64,000 nt of DNA from Scleromatobacter sp039920745. Its GTDB lineage: Bacteria; Pseudomonadota; Gammaproteobacteria; Burkholderiales; Burkholderiaceae_C. Below, one piece after another: positions 8,509 through 19,762 of this stretch. Made by a program: the position numbers and the translations under genes. Position 1 is the stretch's first letter, and every line of letters begins with the position of its first letter. Under the pieces are notes generated by a model, which was not told the DNA's origin, did no database searches, and worked only from the letters and a program-made list of their open reading frames with translations. The DNA lies in contig JBDSDD010000092.1 of the NCBI GenBank assembly GCA_039920745.1, positions 1 through 64,000 on the forward strand, given 5' to 3'.

Positions 8509-9873
8509 TCAGTTGGAGAAAAGGGCGGCATGCGCCATCTGATATGCCAAGCCAGCGAGACCCGAACCCAGCACGACCGGGATGACGCCGACCTTGAAGC
8601 GAAACAGCGCCACGGCTGCGGAAAGGCCGATGACTGCCGAAGGCCACTCGAAGTGCCCGGCAAGTCCGTGTGGCCAGAGCACGTGGTAGGCGAAGAACAC
8701 CGCCAGGTTCGCGATGACGCCGACCACGGCGGCGGTGATGCCCGTCAGTGGCGCGGTGAACTTCAGGTTGCCGTGCGTCGACTCGATGAACGGCGCCCCG
8801 AGCAGGATGAAGAAAAAGGACGGCAAGAAGGTGAAGAACGTCACCACGGTCGCCGCCACGGCGCCGGAGAGCAAGAGTGAGTCGGTGCCGAAGATGGCCT
8901 TGGTCCAGCCGCCAACGAAGCCGACGAAGGACACCACCATGATGAGTGGGCCGGGCGTCGTCTCACCCAGGGCAAGACCGTCGATCATCTGAGTCGGCGT
9001 CAGCCAATGGAAACTGTCGACGGCGCCCTGGTAGACGTAGGGCAGCACTGCGTACGCGCCGCCAAACGTCAGCAATGCGGCCTTGGTGAAGAACCAGGCC
9101 ATCTGCGTGAGCACGGCGTCCCAGCCGAAGATGCCGACAAGCCCGCCCATCGCCGCTCCCCATAGCGCCAGGAAGCTGACCAACACCTTGCGAAATCGGG
9201 CCCACGTGAACAGCGCGTGTTGGGGCGTGGGCGTGTCGTCGTCAATGAGCGCCGGACCGAACGCCTTCGTGGCCTTGCCATGTCCACCACCGGCCTTGAA
9301 CTTGTCAGGAGCGTACTTGCCACCGAGGTAGCCGACGAAACCTGCGGCCAAGACAATGAGTGGGAAGGGCACCTGCAGGGCAAAGATGGCGATGAAAGCC
9401 GCCGCAGCGATGCCCCACAGCCACCCGTTTTTCAACGCGCGCGAGCCCACGCGATACGCGGCGTGGACGACAAGCGCCGTGACGGCTGGCTTGATGCCGT
9501 AGAAAAGCCCGGTGATAGCCGGCACGTTTGCGAAGCCCATGTACACCCACGACAACGTGATGAGGATGAACAAGGACGGCAGGACGAACAGGCAGCCGGC
9601 GACGATGGCGCCCCATGTGCGGTGCATCAGCCACCCGATGTAGGTCGCCAACTGCTGTGCTTCGGGGCCAGGTAACACCATGCAGTAGTTCAGCGCGTGG
9701 AGGAACCGGTTCTCGGATATCCAGCGCCGTCGCTCGACGAGTTCCTCGTGCATGATGGCTATCTGTCCCGCCGGCCCGCCAAAGCTGATGAAGCCCAGCT
9801 TGAGCCAGTAGACAAAGGCCTCTGATCTGGTGAGTGGCTCCGGAGCCCGCAGGGCCGTGGTTTCAGCGGTCAT
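8509..9873 (-). CDS. chrA: chromate efflux transporter ChrA
   Basis: This 454-residue member of the long-chain CHR family has two homologous halves. The first carries FISFGGPAGQIAIMH and LPGPEAQQLATYIGW, the second TFGGAYAVLPYVYQGAV and LGETTPGPLIMVVSFVGF, each followed by about five TM helices. It exports chromate from the cytoplasm. The frame is open upstream, but the ATG at 9873 (MTAETTALRAPEP) is preferred because it directly precedes the first CHR domain and overlaps the end of chrB by 11 bases. The upstream extension would read through chrB in another frame. Confidence 0.92.
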   Translation of the reverse strand: MTAETTALRAPEPLTRSEAFVYWLKLGFISFGGPAGQIAIMHEELVERRRWISENRFLHALNYCMVLPGPEAQQLATYIGWLMHRTWGAIVAGCLFVLPSLFILITLSWVYMGFANVPAITGLFYGIKPAVTALVVHAAYRVGSRALKNGWLWGIAAAAFIAIFALQVPFPLIVLAAGFVGYLGGKYAPDKFKAGGGHGKATKAFGPALIDDDTPTPQHALFTWARFRKVLVSFLALWGAAMGGLVGIFGWDAVLTQMAWFFTKAALLTFGGAYAVLPYVYQGAVDSFHWLTPTQMIDGLALGETTPGPLIMVVSFVGFVGGWTKAIFGTDSLLLSGAVAATVVTFFTFLPSFFFILLGAPFIESTHGNLKFTAPLTGITAAVVGVIANLAVFFAYHVLWPHGLAGHFEWPSAVIGLSAAVALFRFKVGVIPVVLGSGLAGLAYQMAHAALFSN

Positions 9874-10813
9874 GGGGTGTCTGCATGGCTGCGTAGAAGG
9901 CGTCGAACAGGGGTATTGCTGCGGCAAGCAGCGCGTCGTCGTTGTCGTGCCGGGCCAGCAGGCCTCGGACGAGCATCTCGAAGCCAGGAGCCTCGTCGAC
10001 GGGAATGCCGCCGACGTCGATGAAGTGCACAAGCGCCGCGAAGCACCGAATGGCAGGCTCCTCCAGCAGGCCGAAGCTCTCGGCGACCACCTCGAAAGTC
10101 ACCTTGTCACCCACGTGCGTGAAGCTTGCACCGTCGAAGTCATAGCCGAGCGCACCCTTCAGGCTCTTCCTTGCATCGGCCAGCCAAGTGAATGTGGGCG
10201 ATTTGTCGATGAAGCGCTGCACAAGCCAAGCGGTCGCCAAGCGGTCGACCCAGGGCCGCTTGCGGGTCGCCCAGGTTCGCCCTTGGTAGTCGGCGATGGC
10301 GCGCTTTTCAACAGCGGCCTGCGTGGGGGCGGGTTCGTCAGGTGAGAGGTGCAGCTCGACTTCCCGTCGCAATGCCGCGAGGCCGTCAACGGCCTGCTGA
10401 CTGTCCTTGCCAGGAAAGAAGTCACCGGCCTGGATGGCCTGCAGTTGCTGTTCCAGCCCGCGCAAGCCCTTGTGCAGGCCGGCCTCAGATGCCTTCGTGA
10501 TGCTGCCGCGACCGTCCTTGATGGACTGGAGCAGTTCCGCATAGAGGTCTGACCGGTCGAACAAGCCGCGGAAGCGCTTCTCCTGGGCTTCGTCACGAGA
10601 CGACACCACCAACATGTGGGCCTCTGCGCCTGCCCCGGTGATGGACCGTTCGAGTTCCCACAGCGCCTGCGCAGTGGATGCATGTTCTGGAAGGACGTAG
10701 ACGCCTTCGCGCAACGTGCCGGCGGCCGTGGCCTTGAGTGCGCGCCAGACCCGCACGCGCAGGGCGCTGGGGTTGGTCGGAAGGGTCGCCGTGAGTATCA
10801 GCCAGTTGGTCAT
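9863..10813 (-). CDS. chrB: chromate resistance protein/regulator ChrB
   Basis: This 316-residue protein is counted from the ATG at 10813 (MTNWLILTATLPTNPSALR), the standard ChrB N-terminus; a frame extension of 13 residues is unlikely to be used. The N-terminal half is the winged-helix-like ChrB domain (RVWRALKATAAGTLREGVYVLP). The C-terminal half carries the Chrome_Resist motif KRPWVDRLATAWLVQRFID and VHFIDVGGIPVDEAPGFE. In characterised chr operons ChrB is a chromate-responsive repressor of its own operon. The 200 bases upstream are less GC-rich just before the start (10820-10860) and should hold the promoter and operator. Confidence 0.9.
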   Translation of the reverse strand: MTNWLILTATLPTNPSALRVRVWRALKATAAGTLREGVYVLPEHASTAQALWELERSITGAGAEAHMLVVSSRDEAQEKRFRGLFDRSDLYAELLQSIKDGRGSITKASEAGLHKGLRGLEQQLQAIQAGDFFPGKDSQQAVDGLAALRREVELHLSPDEPAPTQAAVEKRAIADYQGRTWATRKRPWVDRLATAWLVQRFIDKSPTFTWLADARKSLKGALGYDFDGASFTHVGDKVTFEVVAESFGLLEEPAIRCFAALVHFIDVGGIPVDEAPGFEMLVRGLLARHDNDDALLAAAIPLFDAFYAAMQTPHDR

Positions 10814-11016
10814 GAAGCAAATATCACACATAGAGATAAATGCTACAAGCAAAAGTTTTGCGCCATGCCGACAACCTGACTCGGAAGGTGTCGACGAACG
10901 ACGCCCTGCTTGTTGCTCGCCGCAAGGGGCTGCTCGCGGGCGCCTGCATCATCCGCTTGGCGTGGGCTTGCGGTGCAACGCTGACGATACGCGCTTGCCG
11001 CCCTTGGCGAGCCAGG

Positions 11017-11271
11017 TCAGCCGCAGCAGCAACCTCGTTTTGCGGGCGCGGCTTGGCGAGTTGCGGGTGCATTGACAGCGATAGGCGTGTAGCCTGCGCC
11101 CTGGATGGCGTCGCTCAACGCCTGCATGTTCGCGTCCTCGGCTTCGATCTGCACGAGATGCCTGGCGAGGTCGATATCGACCTTGGCCCCAGCGTCCACG
11201 GCCTTCACCGCCTTGGTGATCGAGCTGACGCAATGACCGCAGGTCATGTCGTTGACTTCAAAAGCAATCAT
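11017..11271 (-). CDS. heavy-metal-associated (HMA) copper chaperone
   Basis: This 84-residue cytosolic ferredoxin-like HMA protein has the metal-binding motif MTCGHC at residues 9-14, right after the MIAFEVND start. It would carry Cu(I), most likely to the CopA ATPase encoded divergently at 11425. The ATG at 11271 has a good AAGGAA ribosome binding site. The C-terminal 15 residues are an added tail ending RGCCCG, with three further cysteines in a row, which is unusual for a CopZ-like chaperone. It is monocistronic on the minus strand. Confidence 0.9.
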   Translation of the reverse strand: MIAFEVNDMTCGHCVSSITKAVKAVDAGAKVDIDLARHLVQIEAEDANMQALSDAIQGAGYTPIAVNAPATRQAAPAKRGCCCG

Positions 11272-11305
11272 GTCTGTTCCTTGAAAAGGGGATGTCGAGG
11301 AGCAT

Positions 11306-11336
11306 ACTTTCAAGCTTCCTACCGTTGTAAGCGCAA
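11306..11336 (-). promoter_or_regulatory. candidate CueR-type promoter of the HMA chaperone gene
   Basis: On the minus strand a -35-like TTGCGC (11331-11336) and a -10-like GAAAGT (11306-11311) are separated by 19 bases. The spacer carries an imperfect dyad (CTTAC...GGAAG). MerR-family activators such as CueR act on 19-bp-spaced promoters with a dyad in the spacer. The predicted transcript would start near 11299, leaving a short leader before the ATG at 11271. The elements match the consensus weakly. Confidence 0.5.
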
Positions 11337-11387
11337 GTCGGTTCGGAAAATGACCTTGATTTCCAGGTCGATCGCCATTTCACTGCC

Positions 11388-11418
11388 TTGACCTTTCCAC
11401 TGTGGTAACGCTGACCAT
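11388..11418 (+). promoter_or_regulatory. CueR-type promoter/operator of copA
   Basis: A -35 box TTGACC (11388-11393) and a -10-like GACCAT (11413-11418) are separated by exactly 19 bases. The spacer contains the dyad TTTCCAC-T-GTGGTAA centred at 11401, the arrangement used by MerR/CueR activators. CueR is encoded directly downstream of copA. With a start about 6-7 bases after the -10, the transcript would begin at or within a base of the copA ATG (11425). Confidence 0.75.
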
Positions 11419-11424
11419 GGCGCC

Positions 11425-13920
<2,496 letters not shown>

Positions 13921-13931
13921 AGGAGACGGCC

Positions 13932-14405
13932 ATGGAACCCATGAACATCGGCGCGGCCGCGAAGGCCTCCGGCGTCTCAGCCAAGATGATCCGACACTAC
14001 GAGAGCGTCGGGCTGCTGGTGCAAGCCATGAGAACGGACTCGGGATATCGCCAGTACGCGCACAAGGACGTCAGCACGCTGCGCTTCATCCGACACTCGC
14101 GCGATCTCGGCTTCTCGCTCGACCAGATCCGGGAACTGTTGTCACTGTGGCAGAACCGTCGACGCCCGAGTCGCCAGGTCAAGCTCCTTGCCGAAGCACA
14201 CATCCGTGAGCTCGACGCGAAAATGCAGGAGCTGCATGCGATGAAGAGCACTCTCGAGCACCTCGCCCAATCCTGTCATGGCGACGATCGGCCGGAGTGC
14301 CCGATCCTGAATACGTTGGCAGAGCCGGTATTGGCCTTGCCCGCCAACGCGCGCGCTGCGGCAGTGGCCGCCAAGGTCGGGCTTCGCTCCGGCAAGGCAC
14401 GCTGA
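13932..14405 (+). CDS. cueR: CueR-type MerR-family copper-responsive activator
   Basis: This 157-residue regulator has an N-terminal winged helix (MNIGAAAKASGVSAKMIRHYESVGLL), a coiled-coil dimerisation helix, and the Cu(I)-binding loop CHGDDRPEC (Cys115 and Cys123). The loop matches the two-cysteine, one-turn loop of CueR. The C-terminal extension of about 30 residues is Ala-rich. A GGAGA ribosome binding site lies just before the ATG at 13932. It is cotranscribed with copA and is expected to activate both CueR-type promoters at 11306-11418. Confidence 0.92.
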   Translation: MEPMNIGAAAKASGVSAKMIRHYESVGLLVQAMRTDSGYRQYAHKDVSTLRFIRHSRDLGFSLDQIRELLSLWQNRRRPSRQVKLLAEAHIRELDAKMQELHAMKSTLEHLAQSCHGDDRPECPILNTLAEPVLALPANARAAAVAAKVGLRSGKAR

Positions 14406-14719
14406 ATCGCCGCAGCGGCGCGGCTTGGCCAGGCAGCCCGTTTCGCCATCCCCTTCGGTGTTGTCCGAAAAGCTCAGGTCGAAGCTGCGCCTGAAGCAGT
14501 ATTTGCCGGTGACCTGTCGATGGACGTCCTCGAAATGCAGCAGCAACGGCAAGCAGGTATAGCAACGCGGCGTCGTGGCAACCGCTCCTGGGCAGGGGCA
14601 GAAATCCTCCCTTCGGCGTCTACCCATGCGGCGCCGTTGCTGCTGCGTTGCACGACCATGCCCAGTCGGCCCGGCGATACAGCGCGAAGCCTGGGGGCAG
14701 GCCGGCTCCTCAGCTCACC
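14406..14719. other. intergenic stretch without a recognisable gene
   Basis: The 314 bases lie between the convergent ends of cueR and the TPM-domain gene. Open frames exist on both strands, including a minus-strand one with a Cys-rich segment near 14550-14610, but none has a credible start, a ribosome binding site or a family motif. It may hold a decayed gene; I cannot name one. Confidence 0.4.
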
Positions 14720-15217
14720 TCAAAGCACGACGGCCTCGTCCGACAGTTCGTTGCTGCGCACGACGGTCGCCGGGAAATGCTCAACGAGGTGTTGCGCGAC
14801 TGCTTGGACGCCATGGACTGCACCGTGGTCGAAGTTGCCCGCCTTGAAAGCCGTTTCCATCTCGTGGCAGATTTCAGTCCAGGTACCGGGGCCTACTTTC
14901 TGGTGAATCCCTCGGTCCGCGACGATCTCCACCTGCCGGTCTGCGAGCAGCAAGTACAGCAGGACGCCGCTGTTGTGCTCGGTATCCCACATGCGCAAAT
15001 TGGAGAACACGTCGACAGCGCGTTCTCTGGATGTCTGGCCACGGTACAGCGGCATGCACTCCAGCGCGCCTTCCACGACGAAGCGCACTTCGGCACAGTG
15101 TGCCGCCTCGGTCGTCTTGATGGCGCCTTCGATGGCGAGCAAAGTCGCAGCCGGAAAGGCTCGGTCGACCTGGCCGCGGCTCATGCAGAGATGGCGCAGG
15201 ATGCGTGCGTAGTCCAT
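14720..15217 (-). CDS. second TPM-domain protein of the lemA operon
   Basis: This 165-residue protein starts at the ATG at 15217, two bases after the upstream gene's stop. It has the TPM (YgcG-type) fold features: an N-terminal helix pair (FPAATLLAIEGAIKTTEAAHCAEVRFVVEGAL), RERAVDVFSNLRMWDTEHNSGVLLYLLLADRQVEIVADRGI, and a C-terminal helical part with FPATVVRSNELSDEAVVL. No signal peptide or TM segment is visible, unlike its neighbour. Pairs of TPM proteins with LemA are a common cassette in betaproteobacteria. The biochemical role is unknown; an envelope or stress function is inferred. Confidence 0.82.
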   Translation of the reverse strand: MDYARILRHLCMSRGQVDRAFPAATLLAIEGAIKTTEAAHCAEVRFVVEGALECMPLYRGQTSRERAVDVFSNLRMWDTEHNSGVLLYLLLADRQVEIVADRGIHQKVGPGTWTEICHEMETAFKAGNFDHGAVHGVQAVAQHLVEHFPATVVRSNELSDEAVVL

Positions 15218-15219
15218 GG

Positions 15220-16143
15220 TCAAAATCTCCCCGATGCGCCGCCGCCGCCGAAGCCGCCGCCACCGCCGCTGAATCCTCCGCCACCACCGCCGCCGCTGAA
15301 TCCGCCACCACCGGAGCCGCCGCCACCCAGTCCCCCCATTCCTGCCATGCCCAGGCCGTACAGCCCGCCATGTCGGCCCATGCCCATGCCCAGCAGCGTG
15401 ACAACGAACGCGATTGCGCCTCCGATGGCGGCCGCCGTGATCGCTGCCCCGACGAACCATCCACCCAACGCGAGCAAGCCGCCCGTTACCAAGGCGCCTG
15501 GCAGCCTGCCAAGCACCGATCGCAAGACGCTGCCCAACGCAAGGGCCAGAAAGAAGAAGACGGGGAGCAGGCGACCGATGTCGTGCCCGCCCAAGTCCGT
15601 AGCCCCGGGCTTTGGCTCCGGCAACGGCTCACCGTCCGCGACACGAATCAGCTGGTCGACGCCGGCGCTGATCCCGGCGAAGTAGTCTCCGGCCTGCAGC
15701 GGCGGCGTGATGACTTCCCCGATGATGCGTCGCGACGTCGCGTCCGTCAGGGCGCCCTCGAGGCCGTATCCAACCTCGATTCGTATGGCGCGGTCGTTCT
15801 TGGCGATCAGCAACAAGGCTCCGTCGTCCACTTTCTGGCGCCCGAGCTTCCACTGCTCGGCGACGCGGATCGCGTACTGTTCGATGGCCTCCGGTTGGGT
15901 GGTCGGCACCATCAGGACAGCGATCTGTGTGCCTTTGCGGACCTCGAAGGCCTTCAGCTTCTGCTCCAGCGATGCGGTTTGCTCGGACGTCAGCGTCCCC
16001 GTGAGGTCCGTCAAGCGCGCCTGCAGGGGCGGCACGGGCACGAGCCCGGGCGACGGAGCCGCCGTCGCCAAGGCGCTCGCCACGACGAGGCACAGCGCGA
16101 ACAGCCACGACCATGGTCGCGCTGTGCCCCGCACGCCGGTCAC
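15220..16143 (-). CDS. exported TPM-domain protein with Gly-rich tail (YgcG family)
   Basis: This 307-residue protein has a signal peptide (about 1-28), a TPM domain at about 40-170 (LTDLTGTLTSEQTASLEQKLKAFE, then KVDDGALLLIAKNDRAIRIEVGYGLEG), a central hydrophobic region of several TM helices (about 190-265) and a glycine-rich tail of GGGGF-like repeats ending GGGGASGRF. This is the classic YgcG layout. Its start overlaps the lemA stop by 4 bases and the next TPM gene follows after 2 bases, so the three genes form one operon. The repetitive tail may vary in length between strains. Confidence 0.88.
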   Translation of the reverse strand: MTGVRGTARPWSWLFALCLVVASALATAAPSPGLVPVPPLQARLTDLTGTLTSEQTASLEQKLKAFEVRKGTQIAVLMVPTTQPEAIEQYAIRVAEQWKLGRQKVDDGALLLIAKNDRAIRIEVGYGLEGALTDATSRRIIGEVITPPLQAGDYFAGISAGVDQLIRVADGEPLPEPKPGATDLGGHDIGRLLPVFFFLALALGSVLRSVLGRLPGALVTGGLLALGGWFVGAAITAAAIGGAIAFVVTLLGMGMGRHGGLYGLGMAGMGGLGGGGSGGGGFSGGGGGGGFSGGGGGFGGGGASGRF

Positions 16144-16751
16144 CTCGCGCTTCCAGTACTCGAGGCGGCGAAATCCACTTTCGGGGGAACGGCGAGAGCC
16201 GCGTCATTGGCGACCGCGAAATTGGCTTTCACGTGGTATCCAAACGCCGTGGCCGTCAGGTTGCTCGGGAACGACCGAACTTCGACGTTGTACTCCTGCA
16301 CGCTCTGGATGTAGCGGTTGCGCGCCACCGCGATCCGGTTCTCGGTACCTTCCAACTGTGCTTGCAGGTCAAGGTAGCCGGCGTTGGCCTTGAGATCAGG
16401 GTATTTTTCGACCACGACCAGCAGCTTGGACAACGCCGACGAAACTTCCTTCTGAGCCGCCTCGAACTTCGCGAACGCCTGCGGGTCGTTCACGAGCTCC
16501 GGGGTGGCATTGATGGCGGTCGCCCTGGCGCGCGCATTCGTCACGGCCACCAGCGTGTCTTGCTCGTACTTGGCGTAGCCTTTGACCGTGCTGACCAAGT
16601 TGGGTATCAGGTCGGCGCGGCGCTGGTACTGGTTCAGTACGTCGGACCAGCTCGACTTGACCTGCTCGTCGGCGGACTGGAACTTGTTGTAGCCGCAGCC
16701 GGACAGGCTGATCGCGATGAGCGCGAGAAAAGCCAATAGAAGGTTGCGCAT
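16140..16751 (-). CDS. lemA: LemA-family lipoprotein
   Basis: This 203-residue protein starts at the ATG at 16751 (MRNLLLAFLALIAISLSGCGYN), which begins a lipoprotein signal peptide with lipobox LSGC. The rest is the alpha-helical LemA domain (VKSSWSDVLNQYQRRADLIPNLVSTVKGYA, then VVEKYPDLKANAGYLDLQAQLEGTENRIAVARNRYIQSVQEYN). The frame is open upstream to 16820 but without a signal-like start. LemA proteins often sit with TPM proteins, as here. The role is unknown in detail. Confidence 0.9.
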   Translation of the reverse strand: MRNLLLAFLALIAISLSGCGYNKFQSADEQVKSSWSDVLNQYQRRADLIPNLVSTVKGYAKYEQDTLVAVTNARARATAINATPELVNDPQAFAKFEAAQKEVSSALSKLLVVVEKYPDLKANAGYLDLQAQLEGTENRIAVARNRYIQSVQEYNVEVRSFPSNLTATAFGYHVKANFAVANDAALAVPPKVDFAASSTGSAR

Positions 16752-17129
16752 GATGAGGTCGACTCCGGTGAGGCGTGGGAACTTGAAGAGGCAAGTCCTG
16801 CAATGGCTCGAGCGTGGCAATCTGGCGGCCTGACCACCAGGTGGGCCGAATCCGACACAGCAACACCGTCATCAGCAGAGCTCCACGAGGCGGCCGACGA
16901 GCCATCGGAATCGATCAGCACGCTCACGACGGCCATCGATCCGTTGGACGTCAACGCGAGCGGCGAAAACGAGAATGAGCGTCGCGCCAGCAAGCCTGCG
17001 CATCGAGTCACGCCAAAAAATTCCAGTCGCGCTGTCGAACTGAAGGGGCGCCGGATCCAATGGGGAATCTATCGTGGCCGCTAGACGCACTCAGACCAAA
17101 GTGGTGGACTGGGTGGTGGGCTGGCAGGT
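16752..17129. other. gene-free stretch between lemA and the tRNA-Ser hairpin
   Basis: These 378 bases should contain the lemA promoter (minus strand). Short frames on both strands have no family motif. No integrase, transposase or excisionase fragment could be recognised here, although an island adjoining a tRNA 3' end would often carry one. Confidence 0.4.
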
Positions 17130-17160
17130 CAGTTTTGACCTATTCCCATAGGTAAAACTG
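17130..17160. repeat. near-perfect 13-bp hairpin abutting the tRNA-Ser 3' end
   Basis: The arms are CAGTTTT(G)ACCTAT (17130-17143) and ATAGGTAAAACTG (17148-17160), with a TCCC loop and one bulged G. The outer end overlaps the encoded CCA of the tRNA by two bases. No T-tract follows on the tRNA strand, so it is a weak match to an intrinsic terminator. It could also mark a recombination site. Confidence 0.6.
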
Positions 17161-17249
17161 GCGGAGGGGGCGGGATTCGAACCCGCGGTAGGCTATTAAC
17201 CTACACATGCTTTCCAGGCATGCGACTTAAACCGCTCATCCACCCCTCC
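17159..17249 (-). tRNA. tRNA-Ser (anticodon GGA)
   Basis: The minus strand folds into a class II tRNA. The 7-bp acceptor stem is GGAGGGG/CCCCTCC with discriminator G and an encoded CCA. The anticodon stem is CATGC/GCATG with loop CTGGAAA, anticodon GGA. A long variable arm (GTAGG...CCTAC) precedes a T-loop with GGTTCGAATCC. The long variable arm and GGA anticodon identify serine. The 3' end faces the metal-resistance region. Confidence 0.95.
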
Positions 17250-17481
17250 GGAGGGTAGCCGGCTATTCTAGCTGATGAAACCGTGGATCTGTCCAGCGTC
17301 GTGGCGACAAGAAGTCGCTGGAACGGTCGGGCAGGGGGTTTGTTGCGGATCCGGGTCGTCGGGGCGACGATCTCGGGTGATCCGCGGCGTTTGACATGGC
17401 TTGGAAAGAGTTCCGCCCTACACTTCGCCCTTCGCCCGTTTTCCACCCCGCCACGCCCGCCCTCCGAGCGGGCCTCGTGCC

Positions 17482-19752
17482 ATGCTTCGTTTCCGCTTCC
17501 CTGTCGTCATCATCGACGAGGACTATCGCTCCGAAAATACCTCCGGGCTCGGCATCCGCGCGCTTGCCGCGGCGATCGAGAAGGAGGGCATCGAGATCCT
17601 GGGCGTGACCAGTTATGGCGACCTGTCGCAGTTCGCGCAACAGCAGAGCCGTGCGTCGGCGTTCATCCTGTCGATCGACGACGAGGAGTTCACTGCTGGC
17701 CCCGACCTCGATCCGGCCGTGCTGAACCTGCGCAAGTTCATCCAGGAGATCCGTGCCAAGAACACCGAGATCCCGATCTACCTGTACGGCGAGACGCGCA
17801 CGTCGCAGCACATCCCCAACGACATCCTGCGCGAACTGCACGGCTTCATCCACATGTTCGAGGACACGCCGGAGTTCGTCGCGCGCCACATCATCCGCGA
17901 GGCCAACAGCTACCTCGACGGCGTGGCCCCGCCGTTCTTCAAGGCGCTGATGGACTATGCGCAGGACGGCTCGTACTCCTGGCACTGCCCGGGGCACTCC
18001 GGCGGCGTCGCGTTCCTCAAGAGCCCGGTCGGCCAGATGTTCCACCAGTTCTTCGGCGAGAACATGCTGCGTGCCGACGTCTGCAATTCGGTGGAAGAAC
18101 TGGGCCAGTTGCTGGACCACACCGGCCCGGTGGCCGACTCGGAGCGCAACGCAGCGCGCATCTTCAACGCCGACCACTGCTTCTTCGTCACCAACGGCAC
18201 CAGCACCTCCAACAAGATGGTGTGGCACCACACGGTGGCGCCGGGCGACGTGGTGGTGGTGGACCGCAACTGCCACAAGTCGATCCTGCACTCGATCATC
18301 ATGTGCGGCGCGATCCCCGTCTTCATGACGCCGACGCGCAACCACTACGGCATCATCGGCCCGATCCCCAAGTCGGAGTTCACGCGCGAGGCGATCGAGC
18401 GCAAGATCGCCGCGAACCCGCTGCTCGCGGGCATCGACACGTCGAAGATCAAGCCGCGCATCATGACGCTCACGCAGAGCACCTACGACGGCGTGGTCTA
18501 CAACACCGAGACGATCAAGGGCCTGCTTGACGGCTGGATCGATACGCTGCACTTCGACGAGGCCTGGCTGCCGCACGCCGCGTTCCACGATTTCTACAGC
18601 GTCTATCACGCGATGGGCAAGGCCCGCGTGCGCCCGAAGGAGGCGATGGTCTACGCTACGCAGTCCACGCACAAGCTGCTGGCCGGGCTGTCGCAGGCGT
18701 CGCAGGTGCTGGTGCAGGACTCGCAGACCGTCAAGCTCGACCGCCACCTGTTCAACGAGGCCTACCTGATGCACACGTCGACGTCGCCGCAGTACGCGAT
18801 CATCGCGTCGTGCGACGTGTCGGCCGCGATGATGGAGATGCCCGGCGGCACCGCGCTGGTGGAGGAGAGCCTGAAGGAGGCGCTCGACTTCCGCCGCGCG
18901 ATGCGCAAGATCGACGCCGAGTTCGAGGAAGACTGGTGGTTCAAGGTCTGGGGCCCCGAGAAGCTCGCGGACGAAGGCATCGGCGAGTCCAGCGACTGGG
19001 TGCTGGAGGCCAACGAGAGCTGGCACGGCTTCGGCAACCTGGCGCCGGGCTTCAACATGCTCGATCCGATCAAGAGCACCATCATCACGCCGGGGCTGAG
19101 CGTGGACGGCGGCTTCGACGAGACCGGCATCCCCGCGTCCATCCTGACCAAGTACCTGGCCGAGCACGGCATCGTGGTGGAAAAGACGGGCCTGTACTCG
19201 TTCTTCATCATGTTCACGATCGGCATCACCAAGGGCCGCTGGAACACGCTGCTGACCGCGTTGCAGCAGTTCAAGGACGACTACGACAAGAACGCGCCGC
19301 TGTGGAAGATCCTGCCGGAGTTCTGCGCCGCCCACCGCAAGTACGAACGCATGGGCCTGCGCGAGCTGTGCCAGGCGATCCACGAGGTCTACACGCTGGG
19401 CGACATCGCCCGCCTGACCACCGACATGTACCTGTCGGACCTGCAGCCGGCCATGAAGCCGTCGGAAGCCTACGCCCGCATCGCGCACCGCGATACCGAG
19501 CGCGTGGCCATCGACGCGCTGGAAGGCCGCATCACCACCTCGCTGCTGACGCCGTACCCGCCGGGCATCCCGCTGCTGATCCCGGGCGAACGCTTCAACC
19601 GCAAGATCCTGGCGTACCTGCAGTTCGTGCGCGAGTTCAACGAGCGCTTTCCGGGCTTCGACACCGACGTGCACGGCCTCGTGATCGAGGAAGACGGTTT
19701 CGGTCGCAAGCACTATTTCGTCGACTGCGTGCGCGACATCCCCGCGGCCTGA
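17482..19752 (+). CDS. Orn/Lys/Arg decarboxylase (inducible, PLP-dependent; arginine- or lysine-type)
   Basis: This 756-residue enzyme has an N-terminal wing domain (VVIIDEDYRSENTSG to about 130), the PLP-binding fold with WHCPGHSGGVAFLKS, and the Schiff-base lysine Lys398 in STHKLLAGLSQAS. The C-terminal domain contains TPYPPGIPLLIPGE. Length and layout match E. coli AdiA (about 756) better than CadA (715), but substrate cannot be set by eye. It makes a polyamine/diamine plus CO2 and may serve acid resistance or polyamine supply. The ATG at 17482 (MLRFRFPVVII) was chosen because the upstream extension is Pro/Arg-rich and non-homologous. Confidence 0.9.
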   Translation: MLRFRFPVVIIDEDYRSENTSGLGIRALAAAIEKEGIEILGVTSYGDLSQFAQQQSRASAFILSIDDEEFTAGPDLDPAVLNLRKFIQEIRAKNTEIPIYLYGETRTSQHIPNDILRELHGFIHMFEDTPEFVARHIIREANSYLDGVAPPFFKALMDYAQDGSYSWHCPGHSGGVAFLKSPVGQMFHQFFGENMLRADVCNSVEELGQLLDHTGPVADSERNAARIFNADHCFFVTNGTSTSNKMVWHHTVAPGDVVVVDRNCHKSILHSIIMCGAIPVFMTPTRNHYGIIGPIPKSEFTREAIERKIAANPLLAGIDTSKIKPRIMTLTQSTYDGVVYNTETIKGLLDGWIDTLHFDEAWLPHAAFHDFYSVYHAMGKARVRPKEAMVYATQSTHKLLAGLSQASQVLVQDSQTVKLDRHLFNEAYLMHTSTSPQYAIIASCDVSAAMMEMPGGTALVEESLKEALDFRRAMRKIDAEFEEDWWFKVWGPEKLADEGIGESSDWVLEANESWHGFGNLAPGFNMLDPIKSTIITPGLSVDGGFDETGIPASILTKYLAEHGIVVEKTGLYSFFIMFTIGITKGRWNTLLTALQQFKDDYDKNAPLWKILPEFCAAHRKYERMGLRELCQAIHEVYTLGDIARLTTDMYLSDLQPAMKPSEAYARIAHRDTERVAIDALEGRITTSLLTPYPPGIPLLIPGERFNRKILAYLQFVREFNERFPGFDTDVHGLVIEEDGFGRKHYFVDCVRDIPAA

Positions 19753-19762
19753 GAACACCGCG

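Noticed and set aside
15205..16314. Long plus-strand frame opposite the TPM/LemA genes
   Set aside because: Arises from the Gly-rich repeats read backwards; no start signal or domain.
16803..17084. 93-codon frame beside the tRNA, considered as an integrase remnant
   Set aside because: No recombinase motif (no R-H-R-Y pattern) in any frame of this stretch.
17263..19758. Very long open frame (about 830 codons) on the minus strand opposite the decarboxylase gene
   Set aside because: It is the antisense shadow of a high-GC gene: composition is Arg/His/Val/Ala/Asp-heavy with no domain, while the plus strand encodes a full PLP decarboxylase.
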